This document shows positions 26,022 through 35,711 of a stretch of DNA of 64,000 nucleotides, piece by piece. Below the pieces are notes generated by a model, which searched no databases, had not been told where the DNA came from, and saw only the letters and a list, made by a program, of their open reading frames with translations. Each line of letters opens with the position of its first letter. Position 1 is the stretch's first letter. A program made the translations under genes and the position numbers. This DNA comes from Obscuribacter phosphatis_A (GTDB lineage: Bacteria; Cyanobacteriota; Vampirovibrionia; Obscuribacterales; Obscuribacteraceae): assembly GCA_017303615.1 (NCBI GenBank), contig JAFLCK010000003.1, positions 186,001-250,000 of the forward strand, in the 5' to 3' direction.

Positions 26022-27002
26022 ATGATAATAAATAAGAAACTAACTATTCTAGGATCGGGCTCGGCTGGACTAACTGCAGCAATTTATGCCGCCAGAGCCA
26101 ACCTTGAGCCCTTGGTCATTCAGGGTCTCCAAGCGGGCGGACAACTCACCATCACCTCCGACGTAGAAAACTTTCCCGGCTTCCCCAATGGCATCCTCGG
26201 TCCAGAGCTGATGGAAGAAATGCATAAGCAAGCTGAGCGTTTCGGCACCCAGTTCATTTATGACAATGCCGAGTCAGTGGACCTCAGTCAGAGACCATTC
26301 AAAATCAAAACCTCCTCAGATGAAATTTATACCGACACTCTCATCATCGGCACTGGTGCCTCAGCAAAATTGCTGGGCTTGCCCTCCGAAAGCAAACTCA
26401 TGGGTCACGGTGTATCAGCCTGTGCCACTTGTGACGGTTTCTTCTTCAGAGACAAAGAAGTCTTCGTTGTAGGCGGCGGCGACACAGCCCTCGAAGAAGC
26501 CACCTTCCTCACCCGCTTTGCCTCCAAAGTGACAGTCATACACAGAAGAGACAGCTTCCGAGCCTCGGCAATCATGGCCAAGAGAGCCCAGAGCAATCCC
26601 AAAGTACACTTCATTTTAGACAGCGTCGTTGAAGACATTCTCGATGTCGAACAAGGACAAGTAACGGCCGTCCGCATACGCAATATCAAAACCAACGAAG
26701 TAAGCGAGCATCCTGCCGACGGCATCTTTATCGCCATCGGTCACAAACCCAATACCGAGCTATTTGCCGGACAACTGGAGCTTACCGAAAACGGCTATAT
26801 CAAGACCCACGGAGTCAAGACTTCGGTGAAAGGCGTCTTCGCAGCCGGAGATGTGCAGGACGAACTTTACAGACAGGCAATCACCGCCGCCGGTACCGGC
26901 TGCATGGCCGCCTTGGAAGCACAATGGCTCATCGAAAACGAGTCGGAGGAAGGCGGCAAGAGTGAGGGAAAGTCTGAAGCAACGCATGCCTGTACGCATT
27001 AG
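26022..27002 (+). CDS. trxB: Thioredoxin reductase
   Basis: The 326-residue flavoprotein has the FAD-binding GSGSAGLTAAIYAAR near the N-terminus, the redox-active CATC pair (Cys134/Cys137), the NADPH loop VVGGGDTALEEA followed by VTVIHRRDSFRAS, and the final FAD motif GVFAAGDVQD. It reduces thioredoxin with NADPH in the cytoplasm. AGGG lies shortly upstream of the ATG. It opens a same-strand unit with the metallo-oxidase, GT4 and DUF255 genes, with gaps of 27, 15 and -14 bases. A perfect palindrome stands in front of it. Confidence 0.95.
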   Translation: MIINKKLTILGSGSAGLTAAIYAARANLEPLVIQGLQAGGQLTITSDVENFPGFPNGILGPELMEEMHKQAERFGTQFIYDNAESVDLSQRPFKIKTSSDEIYTDTLIIGTGASAKLLGLPSESKLMGHGVSACATCDGFFFRDKEVFVVGGGDTALEEATFLTRFASKVTVIHRRDSFRASAIMAKRAQSNPKVHFILDSVVEDILDVEQGQVTAVRIRNIKTNEVSEHPADGIFIAIGHKPNTELFAGQLELTENGYIKTHGVKTSVKGVFAAGDVQDELYRQAITAAGTGCMAALEAQWLIENESEEGGKSEGKSEATHACTH

Positions 27003-27029
27003 ACCTATTCAGTACACCGGCATCGCACC

Positions 27030-27758
27030 ATGACCAGCCTCGCCTTGGAAGATTCGATATCTTCCCAAGAAATCAGGAAGAAACTGCACTGGCTCTTAGA
27101 GATAATCGAGAGTCACCCTTGTTCGGAGCATCCTCTCTTTGCCAAGCTGGAGAAGGCAGACATAAGAGCTGCTGAAAAGGCAGCATTGCTGCTAAAAAAC
27201 TATGACGCCCATGCTTCCCACCTGCGTCGCCTGCTGCTCAAAGCAGCGACCATAATGCCGGAAGAGGCGGTGGGCTATATTCTAGAAAATGTGCGCAATG
27301 AATATGGCAATGGCCGGCCGGAAGGGCGCCATCAATTGCAGTTGCAAGATGTGGCTTGGGGTCTGGGCATTGACCGCACTTTTTACGAAAAAGCGCCGGT
27401 GCAAGCCGGAATCAAGAAATTTATCAAAGCAGTAACCCCCTTCTATTTTCCCATCAAAGAGAAGAAGGAAAGACTAAAGGGTCTGAAAAGACCTGCCATC
27501 GCTGCTGGTGCCATAACCGCCACCGAGGTGATGGCTATGAAAGAGTTCAAATATTTGCAAATAGCCTTTCGCCCTTTCGGCTTGGCAGATCATATTTGGT
27601 TCGATCATGTCACTGTTGAACAAGAACACTTCGACGAATCAATCACTCTCGCCGCTTATTTTGTCGACACTGAAAGAGAGGCGGTCAAATTTGGCTTATT
27701 GGGAGTTCTTGATGCCAATCTGCATTTATACGACGGACTGCTTGCCACACTTACTTGA
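27030..27758 (+). CDS. Heme-oxygenase-like metallo-oxidase (HDO/iron-containing redox enzyme family)
   Basis: This 242-residue helical protein carries the pattern of heme-oxygenase-like diiron enzymes: NEYGNGRPEGRH with an ExxH pair (Glu98, His101), Glu166 in ITATEVMAM, and DHVTVEQEHFDES (His193, His200, Asp202 as candidate ligands). Relatives include UndA, SznF N-oxygenase and chlamydial CADD, which oxidise small molecules or themselves with O2 and two metals. The substrate here is unknown. It lies 27 bases after trxB, which could supply reducing power, and 15 bases before a glycosyltransferase. A TenA/PqqC-like protein is the other possibility. Confidence 0.75.
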   Translation: MTSLALEDSISSQEIRKKLHWLLEIIESHPCSEHPLFAKLEKADIRAAEKAALLLKNYDAHASHLRRLLLKAATIMPEEAVGYILENVRNEYGNGRPEGRHQLQLQDVAWGLGIDRTFYEKAPVQAGIKKFIKAVTPFYFPIKEKKERLKGLKRPAIAAGAITATEVMAMKEFKYLQIAFRPFGLADHIWFDHVTVEQEHFDESITLAAYFVDTEREAVKFGLLGVLDANLHLYDGLLATLT

Positions 27759-27773
27759 GGCTGCCATCAAAAA

Positions 27774-28940
27774 GTGAAAAAGATAGCCCTTGTAGTAAGA
27801 GTCTTTGACAGGCACGGCGGTCTGGAACTTTACACACACAAGGTCCTGGAAGGTATCTTAGACGCCGGTCTAGAAGTGACTGTCTTTTGTGCCGAAAAAA
27901 AGAGCAACTTTAGCCATGCCAATCTAGAGATCGTCACATTGGCTGAACCGCAGCAAAAGCTAGATAAAGCCAAACGTCAAAAATACAACGAAGCTGGATT
28001 GAATGAACTGCTCAAAGCTAGACGCAGAGAGTTCGACCTGGTGCACAGCCAAAACTGTCCCATTGAGGCCCCTGATCTAGTCACTTTCCACCAGCACACG
28101 GCCATGCGTTTTTCGGAAAGCGGCAGAGGACTGGAAGCTTTAATCAATAAGATAAAGTGTCGTCTGCACCCAGCTTACCTAATACGCATTGAGCAAGACC
28201 GCAAGCTCTGCCAAAGCGCAATCATGCGCAGTTTTGTCTCTGAAATCTGTCGCCAAGATTATTACAAACACTATATGCCCGATGCTCTTGCCGCTAGACC
28301 CTACCTGATTTTGCCACCCGGTACCGAAGTAGATCTGGAGGCGGCTGAGGCGGCACCACCGGCCAAGCTGAAGCCATTTACCTTTATTTTTGTCGGCAAA
28401 GGCTTCAGCAAAAAAGGTCTAGACACTCTCTTTCAAGCTTGCCGTATCTTGAAGCAAGAAAGACGCGACTTCAAACTTCTAGTAGTCGGTTTGAAAAATA
28501 GCCTCTATAACCGTTTTCTGGCTAGTAAAGCAGGCATAGCCGATCGAGTGCAATTAATGGGCTTCCGAAAAGATCTAGCCACCCTCCTGCCTCAAGCTTC
28601 AGCCATTGTAGTTCCGTCAAAGTGCGAAGCCTACGGCATGTCTCCGGTAGAGGCCATGGCTGTCGGCACACCGGCAATTGTCAGCACCATGGCCGGTGTA
28701 ACAGAAGAACTTTTGGACGGCAAAGAAGCCCTGCATTTGAAAGACCATCTTGATGCCGCCGAATTGGCAGGGCTTATGGCCCAACTGATGGACGACCAAA
28801 CTCTCTATCAAACCCTGCAGATAAAGGGCAAAGAAAAGGCGGCAGAGATTACCTGGCGCAGAACAATCAAACTGACTTTAGAAGCCTACGAAAAAACATT
28901 GCAACTCAAAGGGAGCGGATTAGCTAATGGAAAAGCTTGA
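27774..28940 (+). CDS. Glycosyltransferase family 4, WaaG-like
   Basis: The protein starts at GTG 27774 with KKIALVVRVFDRHGGLELYTHKVLEG, the acceptor-domain signature of WaaG-like transferases. The donor domain has FIFVGKGFSKKGLDTLFQAC, VQLMGFRKDLATLLPQA and the EX7E-type segment SKCEAYGMSPVEAMAVGTPAIV. WaaG adds glucose to the lipopolysaccharide inner core; here the sugar and acceptor are unknown. If the lipopolysaccharide reading is right, the cell has an outer membrane. The last 14 bases overlap the DUF255 gene. Confidence 0.88.
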   Translation: MKKIALVVRVFDRHGGLELYTHKVLEGILDAGLEVTVFCAEKKSNFSHANLEIVTLAEPQQKLDKAKRQKYNEAGLNELLKARRREFDLVHSQNCPIEAPDLVTFHQHTAMRFSESGRGLEALINKIKCRLHPAYLIRIEQDRKLCQSAIMRSFVSEICRQDYYKHYMPDALAARPYLILPPGTEVDLEAAEAAPPAKLKPFTFIFVGKGFSKKGLDTLFQACRILKQERRDFKLLVVGLKNSLYNRFLASKAGIADRVQLMGFRKDLATLLPQASAIVVPSKCEAYGMSPVEAMAVGTPAIVSTMAGVTEELLDGKEALHLKDHLDAAELAGLMAQLMDDQTLYQTLQIKGKEKAAEITWRRTIKLTLEAYEKTLQLKGSGLANGKA

Positions 28941-31062
28941 GAGCCAGGCCAAAAAGGCCAAGAAGCCAAACAGACTCGCCGGCGAAGCCAGCACCTATCT
29001 CAAACAGCATGCCTTGAACCCGGTCGACTGGTTTCCTTGGGGAGAAGAAGCCCTGCAAAAGGCTAAGTCGGAAGAAAAACCAATCTTGCTTTCGGTCGGC
29101 TATGCCGCCTGCCATTGGTGCCATGTCATGGAACATGAGAGCTTCGAAGACGACGAGACGGCAGAGATTATGAATCAAGGTTTCGTCAACATCAAAGTTG
29201 ACAGAGAAGAACGCACCGACATAGACGAAATTTATATGAAAGCAGTGCAAGTCATGACCGGCCATGGCGGCTGGCCCATGACCGTCTTTCTCACACCCGA
29301 ACTGAAACCCTTCTTTGGCGGCACTTATTTCCCCCCGGTGGAAAGACACGGCATGCCCTCTTTCAAACGAGTCTTGAAACAGGTCTTAGCAGCCTGGCAA
29401 AATAATCGTGAAGATCTTGCCGCTTCCGCCGAAGAGCTGACCGAACATCTACGCCTTATGGACCGGGTAAAGAGTGCAGAAAACAGCCTCTCAGACCACC
29501 TCAAAGTCGGCGACGACTACTTAAACTATGGCACTATATCTAGTGCCTTAGAAAAATTTCTGCGCAATTTCGATGCTACCTATGGAGGCTTCGGCGGGGC
29601 ACCGAAATTCCCCCACAGTTTTGCCATAGAGCTTTGTATGCGAGCTCAAGACAGAGTTTCGCAAGTGCAAGATTCGCGCAAAAAAGATTGCCTGACCCTG
29701 GTGGAAAAGACACTGGACGGTATGGCCATAGGCGGCATTCATGATCAGATAGGCGGTGGTTTTGCCCGCTATTCGGTAGACCGAAAGTGGTTGATACCCC
29801 ACTTTGAAAAGATGCTTTATGACAATGCTCTCTTGGCTCGTACCTATCTTGACGGCTATCAACTAAAGGGCAATCGCTTTTGGCTCCATACAGCCGAAAG
29901 AATTCTCTCTTTCGTTGACAGAGAATTGGGCACCGAAATCGGTGGCTTCTATTCCAGCTTAGATGCTGATTCGGAAGGGGAAGAAGGAAAGTTCTATGTC
30001 TTCACCCGAGAAGAGCTCAAGCAGATCTTGGGAGAAAGAGACGGACTTTGGTTCGCCGACCTTATGGGGGTGAGCGAAAGCGGCAACTTTGAGCACGGCC
30101 AGTCGGTCTTGCACTTCCAAAAGCCGCCCCAAACCCTGGCTAAAGAAAGAGACCTGAACTATGAAGACTTCATGCAAAGGGTGACTGAACTAGGCGACAA
30201 GCTTTTGATAGAGCGCGAAAAGCGGGTGAGACCAGGACGAGACGAGAAGATTCTCACCTCGTGGAACGCCCTAATGTTCTCGGCCTTCATTCAGGCTTAT
30301 CAGGTTACCGGCAAAGACGAATACCGACTGCGTGCTGAAAAGGGTCTGCGCTTCCTGCTTGAGCATCTGCTTGTACAAGATAAGACGGGCAAAAGACTTT
30401 TGCGTGTCTACGGCAGCAAACTGCCAGGTTACTTGGACGACTATGGCGCAGCCATTCTAGCCCTTCTCGATATGGCTTCAATTGATACCGATGGGGTGTG
30501 GCTCAAAACAGCAGTAGAACTAGCCGACAGCGTTCTAGCCTTGTTCGCCGATAGCGAAGAAGGCGGCTTTTTCTACACCGCAAAAGACCACGAAACCCTT
30601 ATTGTGAGACCGAGAAGTCACTTCGACGGCTCGGTCCCATCCGGAACATCTTCCACCTGTATGGCCTTTCTTAGATTGGCTAGACTGACCAATTTAGTCC
30701 GCTTTGAACAAGCAGCCGACGACATCTTGAAACTCTATGGACCAAATCTGACCAGGCTATCAGATCAGTTTGCCAATTTGATCTGCTGCCTCGATTTCAA
30801 ACTCTCGCAGCCTAAAGAAATAGCAGTAGTATTGCCGGCAAAAGAAGAAAAGGGTGAAACAGAGCTGCTGCTTGCTCTCTATAAAAACTACAGCCCGTCC
30901 AAAGTGGTGGCAGTAAAAAGAGAGGGGACAGAGTCTGACTTAGAGCTATTCAAGGGAAGGGAGAGCAAAGGTGGAACTACTATCTATGTTTGCCAGAACT
31001 TCACCTGTCAGGCACCCATAGCCGACGCCAAAGCTCTGTCTGAAGAGATGAAAAACTGGTAG
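28927..31062 (+). CDS. DUF255 thioredoxin-fold protein (YyaL/SSP411 family)
   Basis: The 711-residue protein begins with the DUF255 thioredoxin domain: NRLAGEASTYLKQHALNPVDW, the CHWC motif (Cys62, Cys65) and VNIKVDREERTDID. After it comes an alpha/alpha-barrel resembling N-acylglucosamine epimerases, with HDQIGGGFARYSVDRKW and PHFEKMLYDNALLARTYLDGY. The family occurs from bacteria to mammals (SPATA20) and has no settled function. It lies at the end of the trxB unit and overlaps the GT4 gene, consistent with a redox role. No signal peptide is present. Confidence 0.9.
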   Translation: MEKLESQAKKAKKPNRLAGEASTYLKQHALNPVDWFPWGEEALQKAKSEEKPILLSVGYAACHWCHVMEHESFEDDETAEIMNQGFVNIKVDREERTDIDEIYMKAVQVMTGHGGWPMTVFLTPELKPFFGGTYFPPVERHGMPSFKRVLKQVLAAWQNNREDLAASAEELTEHLRLMDRVKSAENSLSDHLKVGDDYLNYGTISSALEKFLRNFDATYGGFGGAPKFPHSFAIELCMRAQDRVSQVQDSRKKDCLTLVEKTLDGMAIGGIHDQIGGGFARYSVDRKWLIPHFEKMLYDNALLARTYLDGYQLKGNRFWLHTAERILSFVDRELGTEIGGFYSSLDADSEGEEGKFYVFTREELKQILGERDGLWFADLMGVSESGNFEHGQSVLHFQKPPQTLAKERDLNYEDFMQRVTELGDKLLIEREKRVRPGRDEKILTSWNALMFSAFIQAYQVTGKDEYRLRAEKGLRFLLEHLLVQDKTGKRLLRVYGSKLPGYLDDYGAAILALLDMASIDTDGVWLKTAVELADSVLALFADSEEGGFFYTAKDHETLIVRPRSHFDGSVPSGTSSTCMAFLRLARLTNLVRFEQAADDILKLYGPNLTRLSDQFANLICCLDFKLSQPKEIAVVLPAKEEKGETELLLALYKNYSPSKVVAVKREGTESDLELFKGRESKGGTTIYVCQNFTCQAPIADAKALSEEMKNW

Positions 31063-31066
31063 ATGG

Positions 31067-32251
31067 CTACATAATGGCTTTGATGAAATGCTTGAGCAAT
31101 TCATCAAAGGGATAAACCGTGAGCAGGAGCGGTGTAAATGGCAAGAGCACCGCAATCAAAAGGGCTATGACATTATCTTTCGAGATAAGACAGACACTCA
31201 TGTCTTTGACCACGTCATAGCTGCCATTCATGTCGGCCAAAGAAGACACGTCGGCAGCCCCCAGTAAACTGTCTTTATTTTGATCAAAATTATCTATCCA
31301 CTTTTCTTTGAAAAGAGCAGCATGTTTATTGGCTAAGATCCCATAGTCAAAGAGTCCATGCCTTTTGGCATCCATCAGTTTGGACGTGAAGGCGACAAGA
31401 GGAGAAAGAATAATTATCGCCATGATGAAGGTGATGCCCATAATCACGTAGCGAAAGGAATAGAGAGTCTTGCCCTCGAAGATTATCTGTTCAGCCAAGA
31501 TACCAGCGGCTTGAATGGCGAAGGCAAAAGCCAAGACAGCAAATTTCGTATGCCCGGTAGAGACGAAGAGCAGCCCTCCATGCCGGTCAGGATGGGTGGG
31601 CAAAAGTTTGAGCGGTAGTTTCTGCAAGCGAATCAAAAAAAGACTCCAGACCAGATAGCGCAAAAGCCAGCGCAGCCAGATAAAGCGCACTAGAGGCTTG
31701 GCCAAGTAAATATAGTAATTGAAGGCATAACTGGGCTCATTGCCACCCGGCAATAGATGCCAGGTTGAAACGACTGGAGCATGGGTGCTGACATCGACCC
31801 ACTGCCAAAAGAAGACAAGAATGAGCAAAGAAAACTCTAAGAAGTCTGAATTGCGTAAGCGCAGGTGATGTTGCACAATGGCACTAAAGCGTTCTTGATC
31901 TTGAGCATCGACCAAGTGTTCGCGCAGATACTGCACAACTTTTTTGAGCCAGGGGTCGATAAAGGTCTCGCAAGAAATAAGTAAGGGCACCACAAAGAGA
32001 TAGCGCACTAATTCCGAAATATCGAACAAAAAAGGCACATGCACCGAGCGTCCCACCGCCAATCCTTGCATGGCGCTCAAGACAAGCAGAGGCACGAAAG
32101 TAAGCAGAAAAGTGATAATTATTCGCAGTCGAATTCCTTCTTTATCACTGTGGGCAATGCCTACTCGACTAAGCAAAGAATGAAGAAAAGCACCGCTGCC
32201 GATGGTGAACTCTTCTGCAATTGGTTCTTTTGATTGGGCGGGCTCGGTCAT
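31067..32251 (-). CDS. Multi-pass membrane protein, unknown
   Basis: The 394-residue protein has about six hydrophobic segments, including IIITFLLTFVPLLVLSAMQG, YLFVVPLLISCETFI, FLEFSLLILVFFWQWV, FAVLAFAFAIQAAGILAEQ, VIMGITFIMAIIILSPLVAF and VIALLIAVLLPFTPLLLTVY. A basic loop KLPLKLLPTHPDRHGGL sits between them. I do not recognise the family and see no catalytic signature. Its gene starts 14 bases after the TMTC-like gene ends on the same strand, and ends convergently with the DUF255 gene only 4 bases away. Confidence 0.78.
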   Translation of the reverse strand: MTEPAQSKEPIAEEFTIGSGAFLHSLLSRVGIAHSDKEGIRLRIIITFLLTFVPLLVLSAMQGLAVGRSVHVPFLFDISELVRYLFVVPLLISCETFIDPWLKKVVQYLREHLVDAQDQERFSAIVQHHLRLRNSDFLEFSLLILVFFWQWVDVSTHAPVVSTWHLLPGGNEPSYAFNYYIYLAKPLVRFIWLRWLLRYLVWSLFLIRLQKLPLKLLPTHPDRHGGLLFVSTGHTKFAVLAFAFAIQAAGILAEQIIFEGKTLYSFRYVIMGITFIMAIIILSPLVAFTSKLMDAKRHGLFDYGILANKHAALFKEKWIDNFDQNKDSLLGAADVSSLADMNGSYDVVKDMSVCLISKDNVIALLIAVLLPFTPLLLTVYPFDELLKHFIKAIM

Positions 32252-32265
32252 ATATACCTATTAGA

Positions 32266-34515
32266 TTATTTAAGCTTTTTTTTGACAACAAGCTCGTTTG
32301 GACCTTCGTTATCTAGGTCTTTAGACGGCTTGGGCGGCACCACCAAAAATAGCTTAAACTTGCGCTCAATATCTGCATCTCGCTCTAGGGCAAGTTTTCG
32401 ATACCCTTCGGAAGCCTGCGGGCGACCATTTTGTTTCTCTAGAGCACTCAAGATAAGCAAGGCCTCAGCGGAGGGACTTTCGACATTATCCCAATACATA
32501 GACATAATCTCAAAGCCCTTATTGATGCGACCAGACTCTAAGGCGGCTCGGGCAAAGAGCAATCTTGTCGCTTCGGTGTTGTGCAGCCTATAGGCTAACT
32601 TAGCAGCACCATAAGCCTGTTCCATGCGTTCTTTATAGCCGGTGGAAAGTGCCGCAAGGGCCACCGGAAAAGCAAATTCGGGATCGTTGAGGTCGAAGCG
32701 CCGACCATAGTCGAACTGTTTACAAGCCAGTTCGGGCGATTCAGGCTTGCCTTCAGCAAAAATGGCACTGCCATAAGCCAGATAATTGCGGGCGGTGGTG
32801 GGCTCCCATTTGATGCCATCGAGAGCGCATTCTTTTACTTTGGCTATGTCTTCTTTTGTCTTCAACTTATCGAGCATAGTCATGGAACGAGCAATACCAC
32901 CCCGGGCAAAGCCCTTGATTCGAGCTGAAAGTTTGAATTTTTCGGCTAGTTCAAGCGTTTTTTCATAGTCAAACAAGGCAGCTTGAAAATCGCGGGCAGA
33001 CTGTTGAAAATTACCCATCGCCAGATAAGCAAGAGGCAATTCTTGCGATTTCGATAGAGCCAGCTGAGCCTCATCTCGCCCCAGAGGAAGCTTGACGCCG
33101 CCATCAAGTGTATGGTGAAAAGCTAAAAGTGCAGTTGTATAGGGATCTTGCTCTTTCTTTATCGGTGACAAAAGGGTCTCATTATTGGCATAAGCGCGGT
33201 CTCGCCAGATGGAAAAGCCACTGAGAAGCAAGATCGGCAAACTAGCCAGAGCCAGGTATTTTTTACTGTAACCAGTGGCCGCCACTTCTATATCATCCAT
33301 CTTGATGTGCCCAAGCCGGCTGAGAACAGTATCGCTAAGCAATAGACTCAAGCCGAAAAGCGAAAAGAAGAAACGAGTTCCTTCACCGCAGGTGGTGGCG
33401 GGTAAGAGCAGTTGCGGCAAAAGTCCAATTAAGAATAAATAGCTGCCCAGGAAGGAAAAGGGCTTGTTGCGCAGAAAATAAAGCGAGAAAAGAGCCAGGG
33501 CAATGATGGCAACACCGGCGGATGCAGCCAAGTCGAAACCGGATGAAGAAAATAGCTGAGCTGGATAAACAGTTAAGCCAAAGGGCAAAATGAAAGACTT
33601 GACCAAGTAAGCCAGTACTTTTAGTTCGGTGGTGAAGTAGCCAAGCCAATCGAGATTGGGCAGACCTAAAGTAAAAACATCGGGCAGTCGATGGTCCAGC
33701 TTCAATATAAAGGGAAGAGCTAGAGCCACCAAAAGAAGCGAGCCAAGCTCATAGCTTCTCTCGTAAAAGAACGTCTTCCAGTTGGTCTGCCGGGGCTTGC
33801 CCATGAGAGTCATAACCAGCATGGTCAAAGGCAGGCTGAGAGCCGTAGCCGACGAGAACAAAGAAACCACGATGAGCAGATAAGCCGCTAAACTGTAGCC
33901 CACCGAAGCAGAAACAGTCTTGGCGTGGAAGCCCTTTAGATAAGCCAGACAAGCCGACATATAGAGGAAAAAACAAAGCACGGGGGCGCGCCCCGAAATA
34001 TAACAAACCGCCTCGCTGCTCAAGGGATGGGCGGCGAAAAGAGCACAGGCAAAGAGGGGGACAAAATTGAGAAAGCCCCTATAGGCGACAAAGCCGCTCT
34101 CAGCCAAGACCAAGGCAAAATTATGCAAAAGGAAGAAAGCTACGATTATGCCAAGTGCGGTGAAGAGCAAATTAGTGGCATGGTAGACCCCGGGCGCTTC
34201 CATATGTCCGCTTTGATAATCGATAGCCATGGTCAGACGCGTGAGGGGCTCGCTCAGAGGCTTCATGAAAGCGTCGGTGTAAAGCTCGTACCAGATAGGC
34301 TCCCACTTCTCACGCTTAACCGAGACGGCACCGAAGGGTCTGACATTGAAACGATCATCTAAGACAAAATCGTTCCAAATAGCCGTGCAATGCGAAATAG
34401 AAACAGAAAGCAAGAGCAAAGAGGCAAAAAGAGCCGGGCGAATACGGACCTTCCAGCCTGGTTGCGGCTTGGCAGTAGTAGTATTGGTCTGTTTCTTTGC
34501 CTTCTTAAAGACCAA
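32266..34515 (-). CDS. TMTC-like membrane protein with C-terminal TPRs, possible GT-C glycosyltransferase
   Basis: The 749-residue protein has about ten membrane helices and then TPR-like repeats (about 470-735). An early luminal loop has an Asp pair in FVLDDRFN (Asp53/Asp54), and a later loop reads AAHPLSSEAVCYISGR (about 161-176). Both match the layout of eukaryotic TMTC proteins, which are O-mannosyltransferases of the GT-C fold. Translation starts at TTG 34515 with AAGGAG about 10 bases upstream, inside the end of the preceding gene. Activity is inference; it may equally be a structural membrane TPR protein. Confidence 0.75.
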   Translation of the reverse strand: MVFKKAKKQTNTTTAKPQPGWKVRIRPALFASLLLLSVSISHCTAIWNDFVLDDRFNVRPFGAVSVKREKWEPIWYELYTDAFMKPLSEPLTRLTMAIDYQSGHMEAPGVYHATNLLFTALGIIVAFFLLHNFALVLAESGFVAYRGFLNFVPLFACALFAAHPLSSEAVCYISGRAPVLCFFLYMSACLAYLKGFHAKTVSASVGYSLAAYLLIVVSLFSSATALSLPLTMLVMTLMGKPRQTNWKTFFYERSYELGSLLLVALALPFILKLDHRLPDVFTLGLPNLDWLGYFTTELKVLAYLVKSFILPFGLTVYPAQLFSSSGFDLAASAGVAIIALALFSLYFLRNKPFSFLGSYLFLIGLLPQLLLPATTCGEGTRFFFSLFGLSLLLSDTVLSRLGHIKMDDIEVAATGYSKKYLALASLPILLLSGFSIWRDRAYANNETLLSPIKKEQDPYTTALLAFHHTLDGGVKLPLGRDEAQLALSKSQELPLAYLAMGNFQQSARDFQAALFDYEKTLELAEKFKLSARIKGFARGGIARSMTMLDKLKTKEDIAKVKECALDGIKWEPTTARNYLAYGSAIFAEGKPESPELACKQFDYGRRFDLNDPEFAFPVALAALSTGYKERMEQAYGAAKLAYRLHNTEATRLLFARAALESGRINKGFEIMSMYWDNVESPSAEALLILSALEKQNGRPQASEGYRKLALERDADIERKFKLFLVVPPKPSKDLDNEGPNELVVKKKLK

Positions 34516-34519
34516 GTGC

Positions 34520-35638
34520 TCAGAACTCCTTCATTCCGCCATCAAGCCATTCTTCATAAGTAGGCGGTTCGGCGGTATTTTCGCTGCCTCGTTTGAAATA
34601 AGCGGAGAGGAGTTCGTTATAGCGAGCGATCTTGCTAAGGCGGCTGGCAGCCTTACTAGTCTCTAACGCGGTCTCGCCACCGGTCTCTACAGTATTCTCA
34701 GGAGAAGACAATGACTTCGCCGGCGGTGTCAGCACCTTAAGCGGAGGGGTAAGTGAATGGTTCAAAGCAGACTTATCAGGCGACTTAGCCTCGTGAGAAT
34801 TCTTTTGAGGCAAGACAGTATTGACTGCTTTATCAAGCTTAGAGAAGCCTCCATGCTCTTGGATTAACTCGCTGGGAGCCAATCCGGGCGGCAAACTAGA
34901 ATCAACGTCAACAGTCTGCATAATCACTTGTGAAAACTCACGAGGCAAGGCTTTATTTGAATTGTCAGTTATCAGCCGCTTCACTTCATCATAATGAGCA
35001 AAGCCCGGTGAGATACGACTAAAGGCTGTGACCGCATCGCGAAAATGTCCGCTTTGCACAAGCTTGAGACCATGGCTGTAAAGACACTGATCAAGCAGGG
35101 CTTTGATTTCCTCTCGGCCTTTTAAATTGCGACTGTGATTTTCTTCCAGGGTGCGACTGAGAAGATTGACGGCGCTCTCATCTTCACCGCGATTGGCATA
35201 GCCTCTAGCTTTCTCTAATACGACCCGACTATCTGTCGTGTTTAGTCCACTCACTGTCTCATAAGCAGTGAAAGCAAAAACAGCACCCAAAACCAGCAAA
35301 GAAACCAAAAGACCAGATTTGAAACAATCACTGGCTGAAAAACGGGTGCGTCTATAGGCAGCACGGCGTTGGCTTTGCGACTGAAGATCACTAGAATCAG
35401 CAAAATCAGTAAAGAATGCATCAAAGTCTTGGCTGCAGACTCGGCGAGAGTTATCCCGCGAGTTATCTCGCGACTTATATAGAGACTTCTCTAAGAGCAC
35501 GGGTGTCACATAATCACTGCAATCAAGGCAAAAGTTCTGCCTATTGCGGATGGGCTTTTGACAGCTGGGGCATCCCAAAACTTTTGAACTTCTAGTTTGA
35601 AATTTCTGGTTTGACATCGATTTCAGTTTAGCACTCAT
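34520..35638 (-). CDS. Zinc-ribbon membrane protein with helical-repeat domain, unknown
   Basis: The N-terminus holds a zinc ribbon with CPSCQ (Cys23/Cys26) and CLDC (Cys37/Cys40). A basic stretch is followed by one membrane helix (about 107-128). The segment after it, with ARGYANRGEDESAVNLLSRTLEE and LVQSGHFRDAVTAFSRI, looks like TPR units. The C-terminus is Ser/Pro-rich and then helical. It lies four bases upstream of the TMTC-like gene and so is probably co-expressed. I recognise no family beyond the zinc ribbon. Confidence 0.78.
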   Translation of the reverse strand: MSAKLKSMSNQKFQTRSSKVLGCPSCQKPIRNRQNFCLDCSDYVTPVLLEKSLYKSRDNSRDNSRRVCSQDFDAFFTDFADSSDLQSQSQRRAAYRRTRFSASDCFKSGLLVSLLVLGAVFAFTAYETVSGLNTTDSRVVLEKARGYANRGEDESAVNLLSRTLEENHSRNLKGREEIKALLDQCLYSHGLKLVQSGHFRDAVTAFSRISPGFAHYDEVKRLITDNSNKALPREFSQVIMQTVDVDSSLPPGLAPSELIQEHGGFSKLDKAVNTVLPQKNSHEAKSPDKSALNHSLTPPLKVLTPPAKSLSSPENTVETGGETALETSKAASRLSKIARYNELLSAYFKRGSENTAEPPTYEEWLDGGMKEF

Positions 35639-35711
35639 CTTAAATAAGTCCGAGGATTGACTGCACTTTTTGCGCTAAAATTGCGACTGTAGCCCTATTT
35701 GATATAAAAAA

